DNA of 64,000 nt from Sphaerisporangium perillae (GTDB lineage Bacteria; Actinomycetota; Actinomycetes; Streptosporangiales; Streptosporangiaceae). The position numbers and the translations under genes were made by a program. Within the stretch, counting starts at the first letter, position 1. Each line of letters opens with the position of its first letter. The stretch spans positions 186,001 to 250,000 of the forward strand of contig NZ_JALLPO010000001.1 of NCBI RefSeq assembly GCF_023276435.1, in the 5' to 3' direction. Positions 44,214 through 54,317 of the stretch are shown in pieces. The notes under the pieces were generated by a model, which saw only the letters and a program-made list of their open reading frames with translations, was not told where the DNA came from and made no database searches.

Positions 44214-44272
44214 ATGGCGGGACGGCCAAGGGCGGGACGGCCAAGGGCGGGGCGGTCATAGGCGGGGCGATC
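44214..44272 (-). repeat. short tandem repeat in the gap between the two permease genes
   Basis: The 15-mer GGCGGGACGGCCAAG occurs twice in tandem, followed by two diverged copies (GGCGGGGCGGTCATA and similar). It lies in the 127-bp gap and overlaps the stop of the upstream permease at 44256. Read in the wrong frame it would encode [12 protein letters not shown], which is not taken as real. Confidence 0.6.
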
Positions 44273-45293
44273 GGGTTCGGCGGACCAGGGCTACGAAGAA
44301 GGGCGCGCCGAGCAGGGCCAGGACGACGCCGGCCTCCAGCTCGCCCGGGTGCGCGACGACGCGCCCGGCGACGTCGGCGGCCGGCAGCAGGGCCGCGCCG
44401 GCGAGCCCGGAGTACGGCAGCAGCCAGCGGTGATCGGGTCCGGCGAGCGCGCGGGCCAGGTGCGGCACGATCAGGCCGATGAAGGCGAGGGAGCCGCAGG
44501 CGGCGACCGCGGCCCCGGTGAGCAGGGTGATCGCCGCGATGCCGAGGAAGCGGGTGAGCGCGATGTTGCGGCCGAGCGCGCGGGCGACGTCCTCGCCGAG
44601 GGCCAGGGCGTTGAGGCCGGGCGCGTTGGCGAGCGCGAGGGCGAGCCCCACCGCGACGAACGGCAGCACCTGCCCCGCCACCGCACTGTCGCGGCCGGCG
44701 ATCGACCCGGCCTGCCAGAACCGGAACATGTCCATGGCCTGCTGGTCCAGCAGCACGACCGTCGAGGTGAGCGCGTACAGGAACGCGCTGACGGCGGTGC
44801 CGGCCAGGGCGAGGGTGACCGGGGTGGGGGCGCCGCGGCCGCCGGCGAGCCCCAGGGCGAACACGGCCGCGCTGGCGATCAGGGCTCCGGCCAGGCCGAA
44901 CCAGATGTAGCCGTAGACGCTGCTCAGGCGGAGCACGACGATGCTCAGCACCATCGCGAACGCCGCTCCCTGGGTGACGCCGAGCAGGCCGGGGTCGGCC
45001 AGGGGATTGCGGGTGTGGCCCTGCATCAGGGCGCCGGCGACGCCGAGGGCCAGGCCGGCGAGTACTCCGAGGGCGGTGCGCGGGACGCGCAGATCCCGGA
45101 CGATGAGGTCGGGCTCGCTCCCGGACGGGCTCCACAGGGCCTGCCAGACGTCCGCCGGGGGCACCGGTCTGGCTCCGACCATGAGGCTGAGGACGACCGC
45201 CACCATGACCGCGACCGCCAGAGCGGAGAGGATCGTGAGCCTTCTGGCGCGCAGGTGGCGCAGGGGCCGGCGCTCGATGGCCGCCGCCGTCAT
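44256..45293 (-). CDS. FecCD-family siderophore permease (first permease)
   Basis: A 345-residue permease of about ten membrane helices. RDLRVPRTALGVLAGLALGVAGALMQGHTRNPLADPGLLGVTQGAAFA is the FecCD hallmark, and GSLAFIGLIVPHLARAL is the coupling-helix region that contacts the ATPase. ATG 45293 has GAGGGG upstream; an earlier frame start at 45353 lies within the iron boxes and was rejected. It is the first gene of the minus-strand uptake operon, probably repressed by IdeR/DmdR when iron is plentiful. Confidence 0.93.
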   Translation of the reverse strand: MTAAAIERRPLRHLRARRLTILSALAVAVMVAVVLSLMVGARPVPPADVWQALWSPSGSEPDLIVRDLRVPRTALGVLAGLALGVAGALMQGHTRNPLADPGLLGVTQGAAFAMVLSIVVLRLSSVYGYIWFGLAGALIASAAVFALGLAGGRGAPTPVTLALAGTAVSAFLYALTSTVVLLDQQAMDMFRFWQAGSIAGRDSAVAGQVLPFVAVGLALALANAPGLNALALGEDVARALGRNIALTRFLGIAAITLLTGAAVAACGSLAFIGLIVPHLARALAGPDHRWLLPYSGLAGAALLPAADVAGRVVAHPGELEAGVVLALLGAPFFVALVRRTRSPRL

Positions 45294-45345
45294 GACCACC
45301 CCTCGCCGCTCCCGTCCTTTGCCGATTCGTGACGAGTATGCCAGA

Positions 45346-45384
45346 TTAGGCATGCCTAAGCTAACTTAGGTTTGCCTAACATTT
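45346..45384. promoter_or_regulatory. two adjacent iron boxes (IdeR/DmdR operator)
   Basis: TTAGGCATGCCTAAGCTAA (45346-45364) and TTAGGTTTGCCTAACATTT (45366-45384) match the DtxR-family box TTAGGTTAGGCTAACCTAA at many positions and are spaced exactly 20 bp apart. They lie between the divergent permease and binding-protein genes, so one repressor array can control both. Confidence 0.9.
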
Positions 45385-45400
45385 ATGGAGGATGACTTCG

Positions 45401-46405
45401 ATGCGAGTGCTGAGCGCCCTCGGTGTGGTCGCGGCCGTGCTCATCGGTCTGACCGGATGCGGGTCCGGGCAGGCGACCACCGCCGACCCCGGGGCGGCGC
45501 CGTCGAGCGGAGGGGCGAGCGCCGGCGCCTTCCCCCGCGTGGTGAAGCACGCGATGGGGGAGACCAAGGTCCCCAGCCGGCCCGTGCGCGTCGTGGCACT
45601 CGACCAGAGCTTCGTGGACGCGGTCCTGGCCCTGGACACCGATGTGGTGGGCTTCACGACCTACCGGGCGCTCACCGATGAGCTGCCCGCGTATCTGGGG
45701 CCGAGCGTCCAGCGGAACGGCCAGAACGCGCAGGTGGTCGGCACGCTGGAGGCCCCGAGCCTGGAGAAGATCATCGCGCTCGAGCCCGACCTGATCGTCT
45801 CGGCCAAGGTCCGGCACGAGGCCCTGTACGCCAAGCTCTCGCAGATCGCCCCGACGGTGTTCAGCGAGACCACCGGGGCCATCTGGAAGGACAACCTCCG
45901 CCTGATGGGCGAGGCGCTCGGCAAGGAGGACCTCGCCGAGCAGAAGATCAAGACCTACGAGGAGCGGGCGGGGAAGATCGGCCAGGCGGTCAAGGAGAAG
46001 AACGGCGGCACGATGCCGACCGTCACGATCGCCCGCTTCGCCGGTGAGCCGACCGTCCGGCTCTACGTCGAGAACTCCTACTCGGGCATCGTGCTGAAGG
46101 ACGCCGGCTTCCCCCGTCCCGAAGGGCAGCCCACCACCACCGAGACGATCGTCGTGAACATCAGCGAGGAGCGGATCGCCGACCTCGACGCCGACCACAT
46201 CTTCGTCGCGACCTACCCCGACGAGAAGGGCGACGTCCGCAACGTTCAGGAGAAGTTCGAGGCCAACCCGCTGTGGGGCCGGCTGAAGGGCGAGCGGCAC
46301 GAGGTGGACGACATCACGTGGATGACCGCCTGCGGCATCCAGGGCGCCCACGTCATCCTGGACGACCTGGCCTCGGCCTTCGGCGTGGACCCCGCCAAGG
46401 CGTGA
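45401..46405 (+). CDS. iron-siderophore ABC transporter substrate-binding lipoprotein
   Basis: A 334-residue class III (FecB/FepB-type) binding protein. The signal peptide RVLSALGVVAAVLIGLTGC ends in the lipobox LTGC. Body motifs are RPVRVVALDQSFVDAVLALD, LEKIIALEPDLIVSA and DADHIFVATYPDE. It delivers ferric-siderophore complexes to the permease pair encoded divergently. ATG 45401 is chosen because GGAGG is 9 nt upstream; ATG 45392 touches that site. Control is by the adjacent iron boxes. Confidence 0.94.
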   Translation: MRVLSALGVVAAVLIGLTGCGSGQATTADPGAAPSSGGASAGAFPRVVKHAMGETKVPSRPVRVVALDQSFVDAVLALDTDVVGFTTYRALTDELPAYLGPSVQRNGQNAQVVGTLEAPSLEKIIALEPDLIVSAKVRHEALYAKLSQIAPTVFSETTGAIWKDNLRLMGEALGKEDLAEQKIKTYEERAGKIGQAVKEKNGGTMPTVTIARFAGEPTVRLYVENSYSGIVLKDAGFPRPEGQPTTTETIVVNISEERIADLDADHIFVATYPDEKGDVRNVQEKFEANPLWGRLKGERHEVDDITWMTACGIQGAHVILDDLASAFGVDPAKA

Positions 46406-46450
46406 CCTCCCCGGCCTCCCAGGCGCCGTCCCGCCTGATGGGGCGGCGCC

Positions 46451-46545
46451 CTGGCCGGTGTCGGAAGACCTGGCCGGTGTCGGAAGGTGGCGCCAGGGCG
46501 GCCGGTGCCGGTACCGGTGTCAGGTGGCGCCAGGGCCGGAGCCGG
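46451..46545. repeat. repeat-rich gap between converging genes
   Basis: CTGGCCGGTGTCGGAAG occurs at 46451-46467 and 46470-46486. AGGTGGCGCCAGGGC occurs near 46484 and again near 46521. The GCCCTGG and CCAGGGC words can pair, so the stretch may terminate both genes. Confidence 0.5.
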
Positions 46546-47625
46546 TCAGAAGGCGAGGAAGGCGCGGAGTTCGTCGAGTGCGGGCTGGATCTCGACCCCC
46601 CGCTCGGCGAGCCAGTCGTCATCGTCGTAGGTGCACCGGTAGCGCTCGCCGCCGTCGCAGATCAGCGTGACCACGCTGCCCCGCTCGCCGTTCTCGCGCA
46701 TCTCCTTGATGAGCTCCACGGCAGCCGCGACGTTCGTCCCGGTGGACCCGCCGACGTGGCGGCCGGTGACCTCGCGGACCCACCGCATGGCGGCGATCGA
46801 GGTGGCGTCCGGCACCTGGATCATGCGATCGATGACCATGGGCATGAACGAGGGCTCGACCCGGGGCCGGCCGATCCCTTCGATCCCCGAACCCAGGGCG
46901 ATCATGCCGGAGTCGCCGGCGACCCATGACGGGTAGAAGGCGGATCCCTCCGGGTCGACCACGGCCAGGCGCGTCGGGTGGCGGCGGTAGCGGATGTAGC
47001 GCCCGATGGTCGCGGAGGTGCCTCCGGTTCCGGCGCCGACGACGATCCAGGCCGGCTCCGGGTGCCGCTCCAGGGACATCTGCTGGTAGATGCTCTCGGC
47101 GATGTTGTTGTTGCCCCGCCAGTCCGTGGCGCGCTCGGCGTAGGTGAACTGGTCCATGAAGTGGCCGCCGGTGTCCTCCGCCAGCCGGCGGGACTCTTCG
47201 TAGATCGCCCGGGGGTTGTCGACGAGCTGGCACTTGCCGCCGTAGAACTCGATCAGCGCGATCTTCTCCGGCGAGGTGGCCGCGGGCATCACCGCGACGA
47301 ACGGCAGGCCGAGCATCCGGGAGAAGTACGCCTCGCTGACCGCCGTCGACCCGCTGGAGGCCTCGACGACGGTGGTGGTGGGCCCGATCCAGCCGTTGGC
47401 CAGGCCGTACAGGAACAGGGAGCGAGCGAGGCGGTGCTTCAGGGAGCCGGTGGGGTGGACCGACTCGTCCTTCAGGTAGAGGTCGATGCCCCACTGCGGT
47501 GGCAGGGGGAACACGTGCAGGTGGGTGTCGCAGCTGCGGTTGGCGTCCGCCTCGACCGTGCGGATGGCCTCGGCCACCCACGCCCGAGTCGCCGGATCGT
47601 GCCGATCCACGTACTTCATGGCCAT
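46546..47625 (-). CDS. PLP-dependent cysteine synthase-family protein (Cds1-like)
   Basis: A 359-residue fold-type II PLP enzyme. The PLP lysine is Lys 63 in [11 protein letters not shown], then [12 protein letters not shown], and the phosphate-binding loop [18 protein letters not shown]. Compared with CysK/CysM the N-terminus is longer ([25 protein letters not shown]). This form resembles the mycobacterial protein Cds1 (Rv3684), described as an L-cysteine desulfhydrase making sulfide, pyruvate and ammonia; that match is from memory. A cysteine synthase or threonine dehydratase role is possible. It converges on the iron-binding protein gene and is divergent from the sigma factor gene. Confidence 0.85.
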   Translation of the reverse strand: MAMKYVDRHDPATRAWVAEAIRTVEADANRSCDTHLHVFPLPPQWGIDLYLKDESVHPTGSLKHRLARSLFLYGLANGWIGPTTTVVEASSGSTAVSEAYFSRMLGLPFVAVMPAATSPEKIALIEFYGGKCQLVDNPRAIYEESRRLAEDTGGHFMDQFTYAERATDWRGNNNIAESIYQQMSLERHPEPAWIVVGAGTGGTSATIGRYIRYRRHPTRLAVVDPEGSAFYPSWVAGDSGMIALGSGIEGIGRPRVEPSFMPMVIDRMIQVPDATSIAAMRWVREVTGRHVGGSTGTNVAAAVELIKEMRENGERGSVVTLICDGGERYRCTYDDDDWLAERGVEIQPALDELRAFLAF

Positions 47626-47693
47626 ACGCTATCGTGTGCCCGATCTATGTGACCCTTACCACACTTTCCTCCGTTTTGTCCGTTGTCTGTTAC

Positions 47694-47865
47694 TATAATG
47701 AGACTTGTCCGGCCTCGGCGTGTGGAGTTACCACTCCGGGTCAATCGCTGAAAAACCCCTGCTGACCTGCTTCGACCCCTAACGTCACCCTTATGGGTGA
47801 ACCGTAAGCATGTGATCAGCCGTCAGATGGAGTAAAGCGGTTACAGAGCCTGCATGGGTTCATGC
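47694..47865 (+). promoter_or_regulatory. region upstream of the sigma factor with a TATAAT box and two small palindromes
   Basis: The 280-bp gap 47626-47905 contains TATAAT at 47694-47699, TCACCC-TTAT-GGGTGA at 47785-47800 and GCATG-GGTT-CATGC at 47852-47865. No GGAAT/GTT pair typical of SigR-dependent promoters was found by eye. Confidence 0.35.
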
Positions 47866-47905
47866 CGGATGGGTAACGGGGGACAGCAGGCATGAGGGGG
47901 ATTAA

Positions 47906-48502
47906 ATGATCTCGATGACCGACCAGCAGCGTCAGGCGTGGTTCGAGCGCGACGTCATGCCCGTGACGAGCCAGCTTTACGCGTCCGCCATGCGCCTCAC
48001 CCGCAACACCGCTGACGCGGAGGACCTGGTGCAGGAGACGGTGGCCAAGGCATACACCTCGTACCACCAGTTCCGTCCTGGCACGAACCTGAAGGCGTGG
48101 CTCCATCGCATCCTGACCAACAACTTCATCAACGACTACCGCAAGCAGCAGCGCTCGCCCAAGCTTTCCGCGGCCGAGGACATCGAGGACTGGCAGCTCG
48201 CCGCCGCCGAGTCGCACATGTCCACCGGTCTGCGTTCGGCCGAGACCGAGGCGCTGGAGCAGCTCCCCGACAGCGTCGTGATGAACGCCCTGCGGTCCCT
48301 GCCCGAGGATTTCAAGGTGGCGGTGTACCTCGCCGACATCGAGGGGTTCGCGTACAAGGAGATCGCCGAGCGCATGGGCACGCCGATCGGCACGGTCATG
48401 TCCCGCCTGCACCGTGGCCGCCGGCAGCTCCGGACGATGCTGGAGGGGTACGCGCAGGAGGAGGGGGCCCTGCGGGCCTCGGCGCAGTTCCAGGCGGCCT
48501 GA
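47906..48502 (+). CDS. SigR-like ECF RNA polymerase sigma factor (no adjacent anti-sigma gene)
   Basis: A 198-residue ECF sigma factor. Region 2 has [32 protein letters not shown] and [22 protein letters not shown]. Region 4 has [44 protein letters not shown]. The linker [33 protein letters not shown] is nearly that of Streptomyces SigR, the thiol-oxidative-stress sigma factor. SigR is normally followed by rsrA, a zinc anti-sigma factor with HxxxCxxC. Here a strong terminator follows at once and the next gene is ridA, so the usual partner is missing locally. AGGGGG precedes the ATG. Confidence 0.92.
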   Translation: MISMTDQQRQAWFERDVMPVTSQLYASAMRLTRNTADAEDLVQETVAKAYTSYHQFRPGTNLKAWLHRILTNNFINDYRKQQRSPKLSAAEDIEDWQLAAAESHMSTGLRSAETEALEQLPDSVVMNALRSLPEDFKVAVYLADIEGFAYKEIAERMGTPIGTVMSRLHRGRRQLRTMLEGYAQEEGALRASAQFQAA

Positions 48503-48561
48503 CACGCGCTCGGGCGGCTGGAGGGCGCCTCCCGCCCCGCGGCCCGGCATCAGGAGTGCGG

Positions 48562-48596
48562 AGGCCGGCACGGTGACCACCGTGCCGGCCTTCTTT
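48562..48596 (+). terminator. terminator after the sigma factor gene
   Basis: AGGCCGGCACGGTG (48562-48575) pairs perfectly with CACCGTGCCGGCCT (48578-48591), followed by TCTTT. This is one of the longest stems in the window. Confidence 0.88.
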
Positions 48597-48657
48597 ACGG
48601 TCCAGGGCCGACACGCCGTCCGCGTTCCCCCTGTGGACGTACACCTCGCCGTATGCC

Positions 48658-48670
48658 TACGGTGCTCGCC
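48658..48670 (+). promoter_or_regulatory. -10-like element before the RidA gene
   Basis: TACGGT (48658-48663) lies seven bases before ATG 48671, and TGGACG (48634-48639) lies 18 bp further up. There is no ribosome site, suggesting a leaderless mRNA. Confidence 0.4.
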
Positions 48671-49054
48671 ATGACGACACGGCGATTGATCTCAAGTGGG
48701 TCCACCTTCGAGCAGGCGGTCGGGTACTCCCGGGCGGTCGTCGACGGCGACTGGGTGCATGTGGCGGGGACGACAGGGTTCGACTATCAGACCATGACGA
48801 TCTCCGACGACATCGTGGAACAGACCGAGCAGTGCATGAAGAACATCGAGGCGGCCCTGGACGAGGCGGAGTGCTCGTTCGCGGACGTGGTGCGCGTGCG
48901 GTACATGCTGCCGGACGCCGATGACTTCGAGCCGTGCTGGCCCGTGCTGCGGCGGTACTTCGGCGTCGTGCGCCCGGCCGCGACGATGATCGTCTGTGGC
49001 CTGTCGGACCCGCGGATGCGCATCGAGATCGAGGTCACGGCGCACCGCGCGTAA
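48671..49054 (+). CDS. RidA/YjgF family protein
   Basis: A 127-residue trimeric Rid-family protein. Blocks are RLISSGSTFEQAVGYSRAVVDGDWVHVAGTTG, ALDEAECSFADVVRVRYMLPD and RPAATMIVCGLSDPRMRIEIEVTA. Archetypal RidA hydrolyses reactive enamine/imine intermediates. In RidA the substrate-binding Arg sits in IEVxxxA; here the region reads RIEIEVTAHRA, with Arg shifted, so this is likely one of the Rid subfamilies with unknown substrate. ATG 48671 starts seven bases after a -10-like TACGGT. It is convergent with the DMT transporter, 6 bp away. Confidence 0.88.
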   Translation: MTTRRLISSGSTFEQAVGYSRAVVDGDWVHVAGTTGFDYQTMTISDDIVEQTEQCMKNIEAALDEAECSFADVVRVRYMLPDADDFEPCWPVLRRYFGVVRPAATMIVCGLSDPRMRIEIEVTAHRA

Positions 49055-49060
49055 CCGGCG

Positions 49061-49903
49061 CTACGCCGAGGCGATGAGGGCGACGGCGCCGAGGGCCAGG
49101 CCGACGCCCGCCGCCTGCACCGCGTTGAGCCGTTCCCCGAGCACGTACCTGGCGAGCAGCAGCGTGCTCGCGGGATACAGCGACGCCAGCACCGCGACCA
49201 CGACCAGCATGCCGCGCTGCACCGCCAGCAGGTACAGCACGTTGGCGAGCATGTCCAGGACCCCGGCGGCGATGATGGTGGGCAGGGCGCCCTTCCCGGG
49301 CCGGAGCGTGCGCCTGGTGGTCAGCGCGATGCCGGCGGCGAGGATCGCCGAGGCGAGGCGGGCACCGAACAGCGGCCACATGCCGGTGTCGTCGGGCGCC
49401 TGGTTGAGCAGGACGAAGAAGGCGCCGAAGCCCAGGCCGGAGGCGAGCGCCTGCAGCACCGGCCGGAGGGGCGTCCTGCCGCCGCCGCTCTGGGAGTCGC
49501 GGCTCACCAGGGTGACGGCGGCCAGCGCGAGCACCACCCCGCCGAGGGCGACGAGCTCCGGGCGCTCGCCCATGGCCAGGCCGACCAGCACCGGCAGCGT
49601 GGCCGAGGTGGTGGCGGTCGTTGGCGCCACCACCGACATCACGCCGCCGGCGAGGGCCCGATAGAACAGGATGACCCCCAGGCCGCCGCACAGGCCCGCC
49701 CCCATGCCCCACGCCAGCGCCTGGACGCTCGGGGCGCCGGGCAGCAGGGGGAGCAGCGGGAGCACGAACAGCAGGCCGGTAACCTGCGTGAGCATCACCA
49801 CGGCGAGGACGCGGGAGCGTCGTGTGGCCAGCCCGCCGAAGAAGTCCGCCGTTCCGTAGACCACCGCACAGGCCGTCGCCAGCAAGACCGCTGTCACGCC
49901 CAT
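49061..49903 (-). CDS. EamA/DMT family exporter
   Basis: A 280-residue membrane protein with ten predicted helices in two EamA repeats (VVYGTADFFGGLATRR and GFGAFFVLLNQAP; each followed by Gly-rich helices). Members export amino acids, metabolites or drugs. It is divergent from an XRE-cupin regulator, with a palindrome 14 bp before its start, so it is probably the regulated target. ATG 49903 is used, but GGGGGTGA overlaps it and points to GTG 49897 as an alternative. Confidence 0.88.
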   Translation of the reverse strand: MGVTAVLLATACAVVYGTADFFGGLATRRSRVLAVVMLTQVTGLLFVLPLLPLLPGAPSVQALAWGMGAGLCGGLGVILFYRALAGGVMSVVAPTTATTSATLPVLVGLAMGERPELVALGGVVLALAAVTLVSRDSQSGGGRTPLRPVLQALASGLGFGAFFVLLNQAPDDTGMWPLFGARLASAILAAGIALTTRRTLRPGKGALPTIIAAGVLDMLANVLYLLAVQRGMLVVVAVLASLYPASTLLLARYVLGERLNAVQAAGVGLALGAVALIASA

Positions 49904-49916
49904 TCACCCCCAACGA

Positions 49917-49935
49917 ATTGCACTGTTAGTGCAAT
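49917..49935. promoter_or_regulatory. operator palindrome in the exporter-regulator gap
   Basis: ATTGCACT (49917-49924), GTT, AGTGCAAT (49928-49935): a perfect 8-3-8 dyad. A half-site TGCACT recurs just before the regulator start (49975-49980). It is the likely binding site of the divergent XRE-cupin protein. Confidence 0.7.
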
Positions 49936-49981
49936 ATATTGGGATTAATCTGGTGTACACAAATCGCACTACACTGCACTC

Positions 49982-50563
49982 ATGCCTGATCCGGAGACGG
50001 TCACCGCGGCGATCGCGAACAACGTCCGCGCCCAGCGCGCCCACCGGGGGCTGACCCTGGACGCGCTGGCGGCGCGCTCCGGCGTCAGCCGCGGGATGCT
50101 GGTGCAGATCGAGCAGTGCCGCACCAACCCGAGCGTCACGACGCTGACGCGCATCGCCGACGCGCTCGGGGTCACCGTGGCCCGGCTCGTCGAGGTCTCC
50201 GACACGCCGGTCGTCCGGGTGGTCCACTCCTCCGACGTGGTCACCCTGTGGCGCAGCGACAAGGGCGGCTCGGCGCGGCTCCTGGTCGGCTCCGACGCCC
50301 CGGCGATCCTGGAGCTGTGGGACTGGACCCTGCAGCCGGGGGAGTTCCACGACGGGGACGCCCACCCTCCCGGCACGCGGGAGATGCTGACCGTGCTGGA
50401 AGGCGAGCTGACCCTGTCGGTCTACGGGAACAGCCACGTCGTGGGCCGTGACGAGGCCGTGCTGTTCAGCGCCGACCGGCCCCATCGCTACGCCAACGAG
50501 GGCGAGGAAACGCTCCGCTTCATCATGGTCCTCACCGAGCCGCGGGAGACCCCCGACCAGTAG
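49982..50563 (+). CDS. XRE family regulator with C-terminal cupin domain
   Basis: A 193-residue two-domain protein. The helix-turn-helix covers about residues 12-66 (VRAQRAHRGLTLDALAARSGVSRGMLVQIEQCRTNPSVTTLTRIADALGV). The cupin sensor covers about 110-185 (LELWDWTLQPGEFHDGDAHPPGTREMLTVLEGELTL). Such proteins repress a neighbouring gene and release it when the cupin binds a small molecule. The divergent DMT exporter and the ATTGCACT dyad between them make a simple sensor-pump pair. The ATG follows a short leader; no ribosome site is obvious. Confidence 0.92.
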   Translation: MPDPETVTAAIANNVRAQRAHRGLTLDALAARSGVSRGMLVQIEQCRTNPSVTTLTRIADALGVTVARLVEVSDTPVVRVVHSSDVVTLWRSDKGGSARLLVGSDAPAILELWDWTLQPGEFHDGDAHPPGTREMLTVLEGELTLSVYGNSHVVGRDEAVLFSADRPHRYANEGEETLRFIMVLTEPRETPDQ

Positions 50564-50690
50564 CGCTCGAACCGCTAGGTCACGTCTCGACCACGAAAGT
50601 GCAAAGCTTCCCCCAACGCGGGTACATCACGGGTGTGTGCGCTCATGGCTTACCGCTCCGGCCGGCTCGTGGTCGCCGGGAGGTGGACGG

Positions 50691-50996
50691 GTGACTGACG
50701 CCCGTGCGGCGCTGGCGAAGCTCCGGGTGGAGCTCGTCGGCCTGGGGGTGACCGACGCGTACGACGTATGCGATGACGCGATCCTCTCTGTCTGGATTGG
50801 CCTGGTAGTCACCTTTCGCGATGGTTTTTACCGTTGGCAGGAGGGCGTGGTGAAACGTCGCCATCTGGGTACAGATCCGGAGGGTTGCGCCATTCGCGTG
50901 GCGCGTCGTTACGCAGAGTTGCAGGCCGATGCCCCGCCCTGGTGGGACGAGCTGGCCAAGACTCTGCGGGGGGGAACGGCCGACGACTATCCGTGA
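50691..50996 (+). CDS. small protein of unknown function before the deacetylase
   Basis: A 101-residue protein. The N-terminal half is helical (DARAALAKLRVELVGLG); the middle has YDVCDDAILSVWIGLVVTFRDGFYRWQEGV; the end is PPWWDELAKTLRGGTADDYP. No signal peptide or clear membrane helix is seen. The trailing Arg/Lys block with VARRYAEL suggests a cytoplasmic protein. GGGAGGTG lies 5 nt before GTG 50691. Its stop overlaps a possible GTG start of the next gene. I recognise no family. Confidence 0.72.
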   Translation: MTDARAALAKLRVELVGLGVTDAYDVCDDAILSVWIGLVVTFRDGFYRWQEGVVKRRHLGTDPEGCAIRVARRYAELQADAPPWWDELAKTLRGGTADDYP

Positions 50997-51025
50997 CCCC
51001 TGCCGCTGTTCGGGGGGAGCGCGCG

Positions 51026-51904
51026 GTGGCATCTGTTCGGACAGGGGCACTCTGGCTGTCCCTCTCACTCTCGCTGCTTCTATGCTTGCCGGGATGCGGC
51101 GAGGTGAGAGCGCCCGTTCGGGAGGGGTTGCAGGATGACGTCATCCGGGTGCGCACGTCCGCGCCCGTGCGGGCGCCGGACGATCCCGCCGTCCTGGCCC
51201 TGCGGGTGATCGCGCAGCAGCCGGGGTGGCCGGGCACTCGCCCGATAGTGGCGCCGCCCAGCCGGTCCATCCGCTGCAAACAGGTCAAGTGCGTCGCGCT
51301 GACCTTCGACGACGGACCGTTCGACTACACCGGCAGGGTGCTGGACGTGCTGGCCGAGCACCACGCCCGGGCGACGTTCTTCGTGGTCGGCCAGATGGTG
51401 AACCCGCAGACCGCGCCCTTCCTGCGCCGCATGGTCACGGAGGGGCACGAGCTCGGCAACCACTCCTGGGACCACCCGTCGCTCACCTCGCTGTCGCACG
51501 ACGCCCTTCGCGACCAGCTCGAGCGCACCCAGCAGGTCGTCAGGGCGGTCACCGGGACGACGATGCGGCTGATGCGCCCGCCGTACGGGGCGACCGACGG
51601 CAAGGTCGCCGAGGAGACCGGGCACGCCGGGCTGGCGCAGATCCTGTGGGATCTGGACACCCTCGACTGGCGCGACAGGGACAGCGCGCTCGTCGCCCGC
51701 CGCGCAGCGGCCGCGAGCCCCGGCTCGGTCGTGCTGTTGCACGACATCCACAAGAGCACGGCCGATGCCGTGCCCCGCCTGCTGGACGACCTGCAGGCCA
51801 GGGGCTACACGTTCGTGACCGTGTCGGAGCTGTACGGAACGCAGGAGCTCGTTCCCGGCAAGCGCTACGCCGGCGAGCAGGAGGGCGAGAAGACGAGCCG
51901 CTGA
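51026..51904 (+). CDS. polysaccharide deacetylase lipoprotein (NodB domain)
   Basis: A 292-residue exported carbohydrate esterase family 4 protein. The signal peptide (SVRTGALWLSLSLSLLLCLPGC) ends in the lipobox LPGC. The NodB domain has motif 1 LTFDDGPFDYTG, motif 2 HELGNHSWDHPSL (zinc histidines), motif 3 MRPPYGATDG, WDLDTLDWRDRD and the C-terminal VLLHDIHKST. It likely deacetylates peptidoglycan or chitin-like polymers outside the cell. GTG 51026 is chosen because GGGGGGAG is about 7 nt upstream; GTG 50993, overlapping the previous stop, is the alternative. Confidence 0.92.
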   Translation: MASVRTGALWLSLSLSLLLCLPGCGEVRAPVREGLQDDVIRVRTSAPVRAPDDPAVLALRVIAQQPGWPGTRPIVAPPSRSIRCKQVKCVALTFDDGPFDYTGRVLDVLAEHHARATFFVVGQMVNPQTAPFLRRMVTEGHELGNHSWDHPSLTSLSHDALRDQLERTQQVVRAVTGTTMRLMRPPYGATDGKVAEETGHAGLAQILWDLDTLDWRDRDSALVARRAAAASPGSVVLLHDIHKSTADAVPRLLDDLQARGYTFVTVSELYGTQELVPGKRYAGEQEGEKTSR

Positions 51905-51925
51905 GACCCGCGCGGCGGCGGTGCC

Positions 51926-51970
51926 GCCGCCGCGCCGGCCGCGGGGTCAGCCGCCGCGCCGGCCGCGGGG

Positions 51971-51982
<12 letters not shown>
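51926..51982. repeat. 24-bp tandem repeat across the typA stop codon
   Basis: Two perfect 24-bp units lie at 51926-51949 and 51950-51973, with a partial third copy to 51982 inside typA. Each unit begins GCCGCCGCG and ends GGGGTCA. The TCA that ends unit 2 is the complement of the typA TGA stop, so the stop codon itself has been duplicated. Confidence 0.85.
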
Positions 51983-53824
<1,842 letters not shown>

Positions 53825-54317
53825 GATGGAGTCTCGCTCTGGGTCGTGGAGGCGGGCCGCGGACACTGCGGCCTCCCCCATTTTAGTTGATCGCTGTTAC
53901 CACCAGGTGCCGTGACCGTGCAAAAGGAACATTTCCGGCACTGTTCATGATTTTTCGCTATGCCCGTCGGCCCCCGTTGACCAGGGAAGGGCCGGACCCG
54001 AAGGCGGCTCCGGTGGTACCGGAAAAGGCATTCTGGACTAAGACGTCCTCGCTCGGGAAGACAGCCACCATGGTGGACGAAGGACTGACGCGAGCCGCCG
54101 CCTCCGCACACCGGGTGGCCGAACAGGCCGGCCACTTGTCGTGCAGGCGGCGTGTCGGAGAACGATGCCGCCTCGCCGTATGGGCACTGGTGCTGGGCGC
54201 GTTCATGGTCGGCTGGGTGACGCCGATGGCAGCCAAGGCCCAGGCCCGCATGGTCGCGGCGGACCATCCTTCGCACACCTCGTCGATCTGCGCTGGAACG
54301 AACCTTAAGCTTTTTCC
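53825..54317. other. 493-bp gap upstream of typA and the hydrolase gene
   Basis: The part next to 53824 (53880-53960) is AT-richer and should carry the typA promoter. The rest holds one weak candidate gene at 54070-54351, listed separately. No strong hairpin, tRNA or riboswitch pattern was recognised. Confidence 0.4.

Noticed and set aside
44125-45135. Minus-strand frame ending in [12 protein letters not shown] repeats
   Set aside because: It overlaps the real permease in another frame; the Pro-rich tail only reflects the 15-bp DNA repeat.
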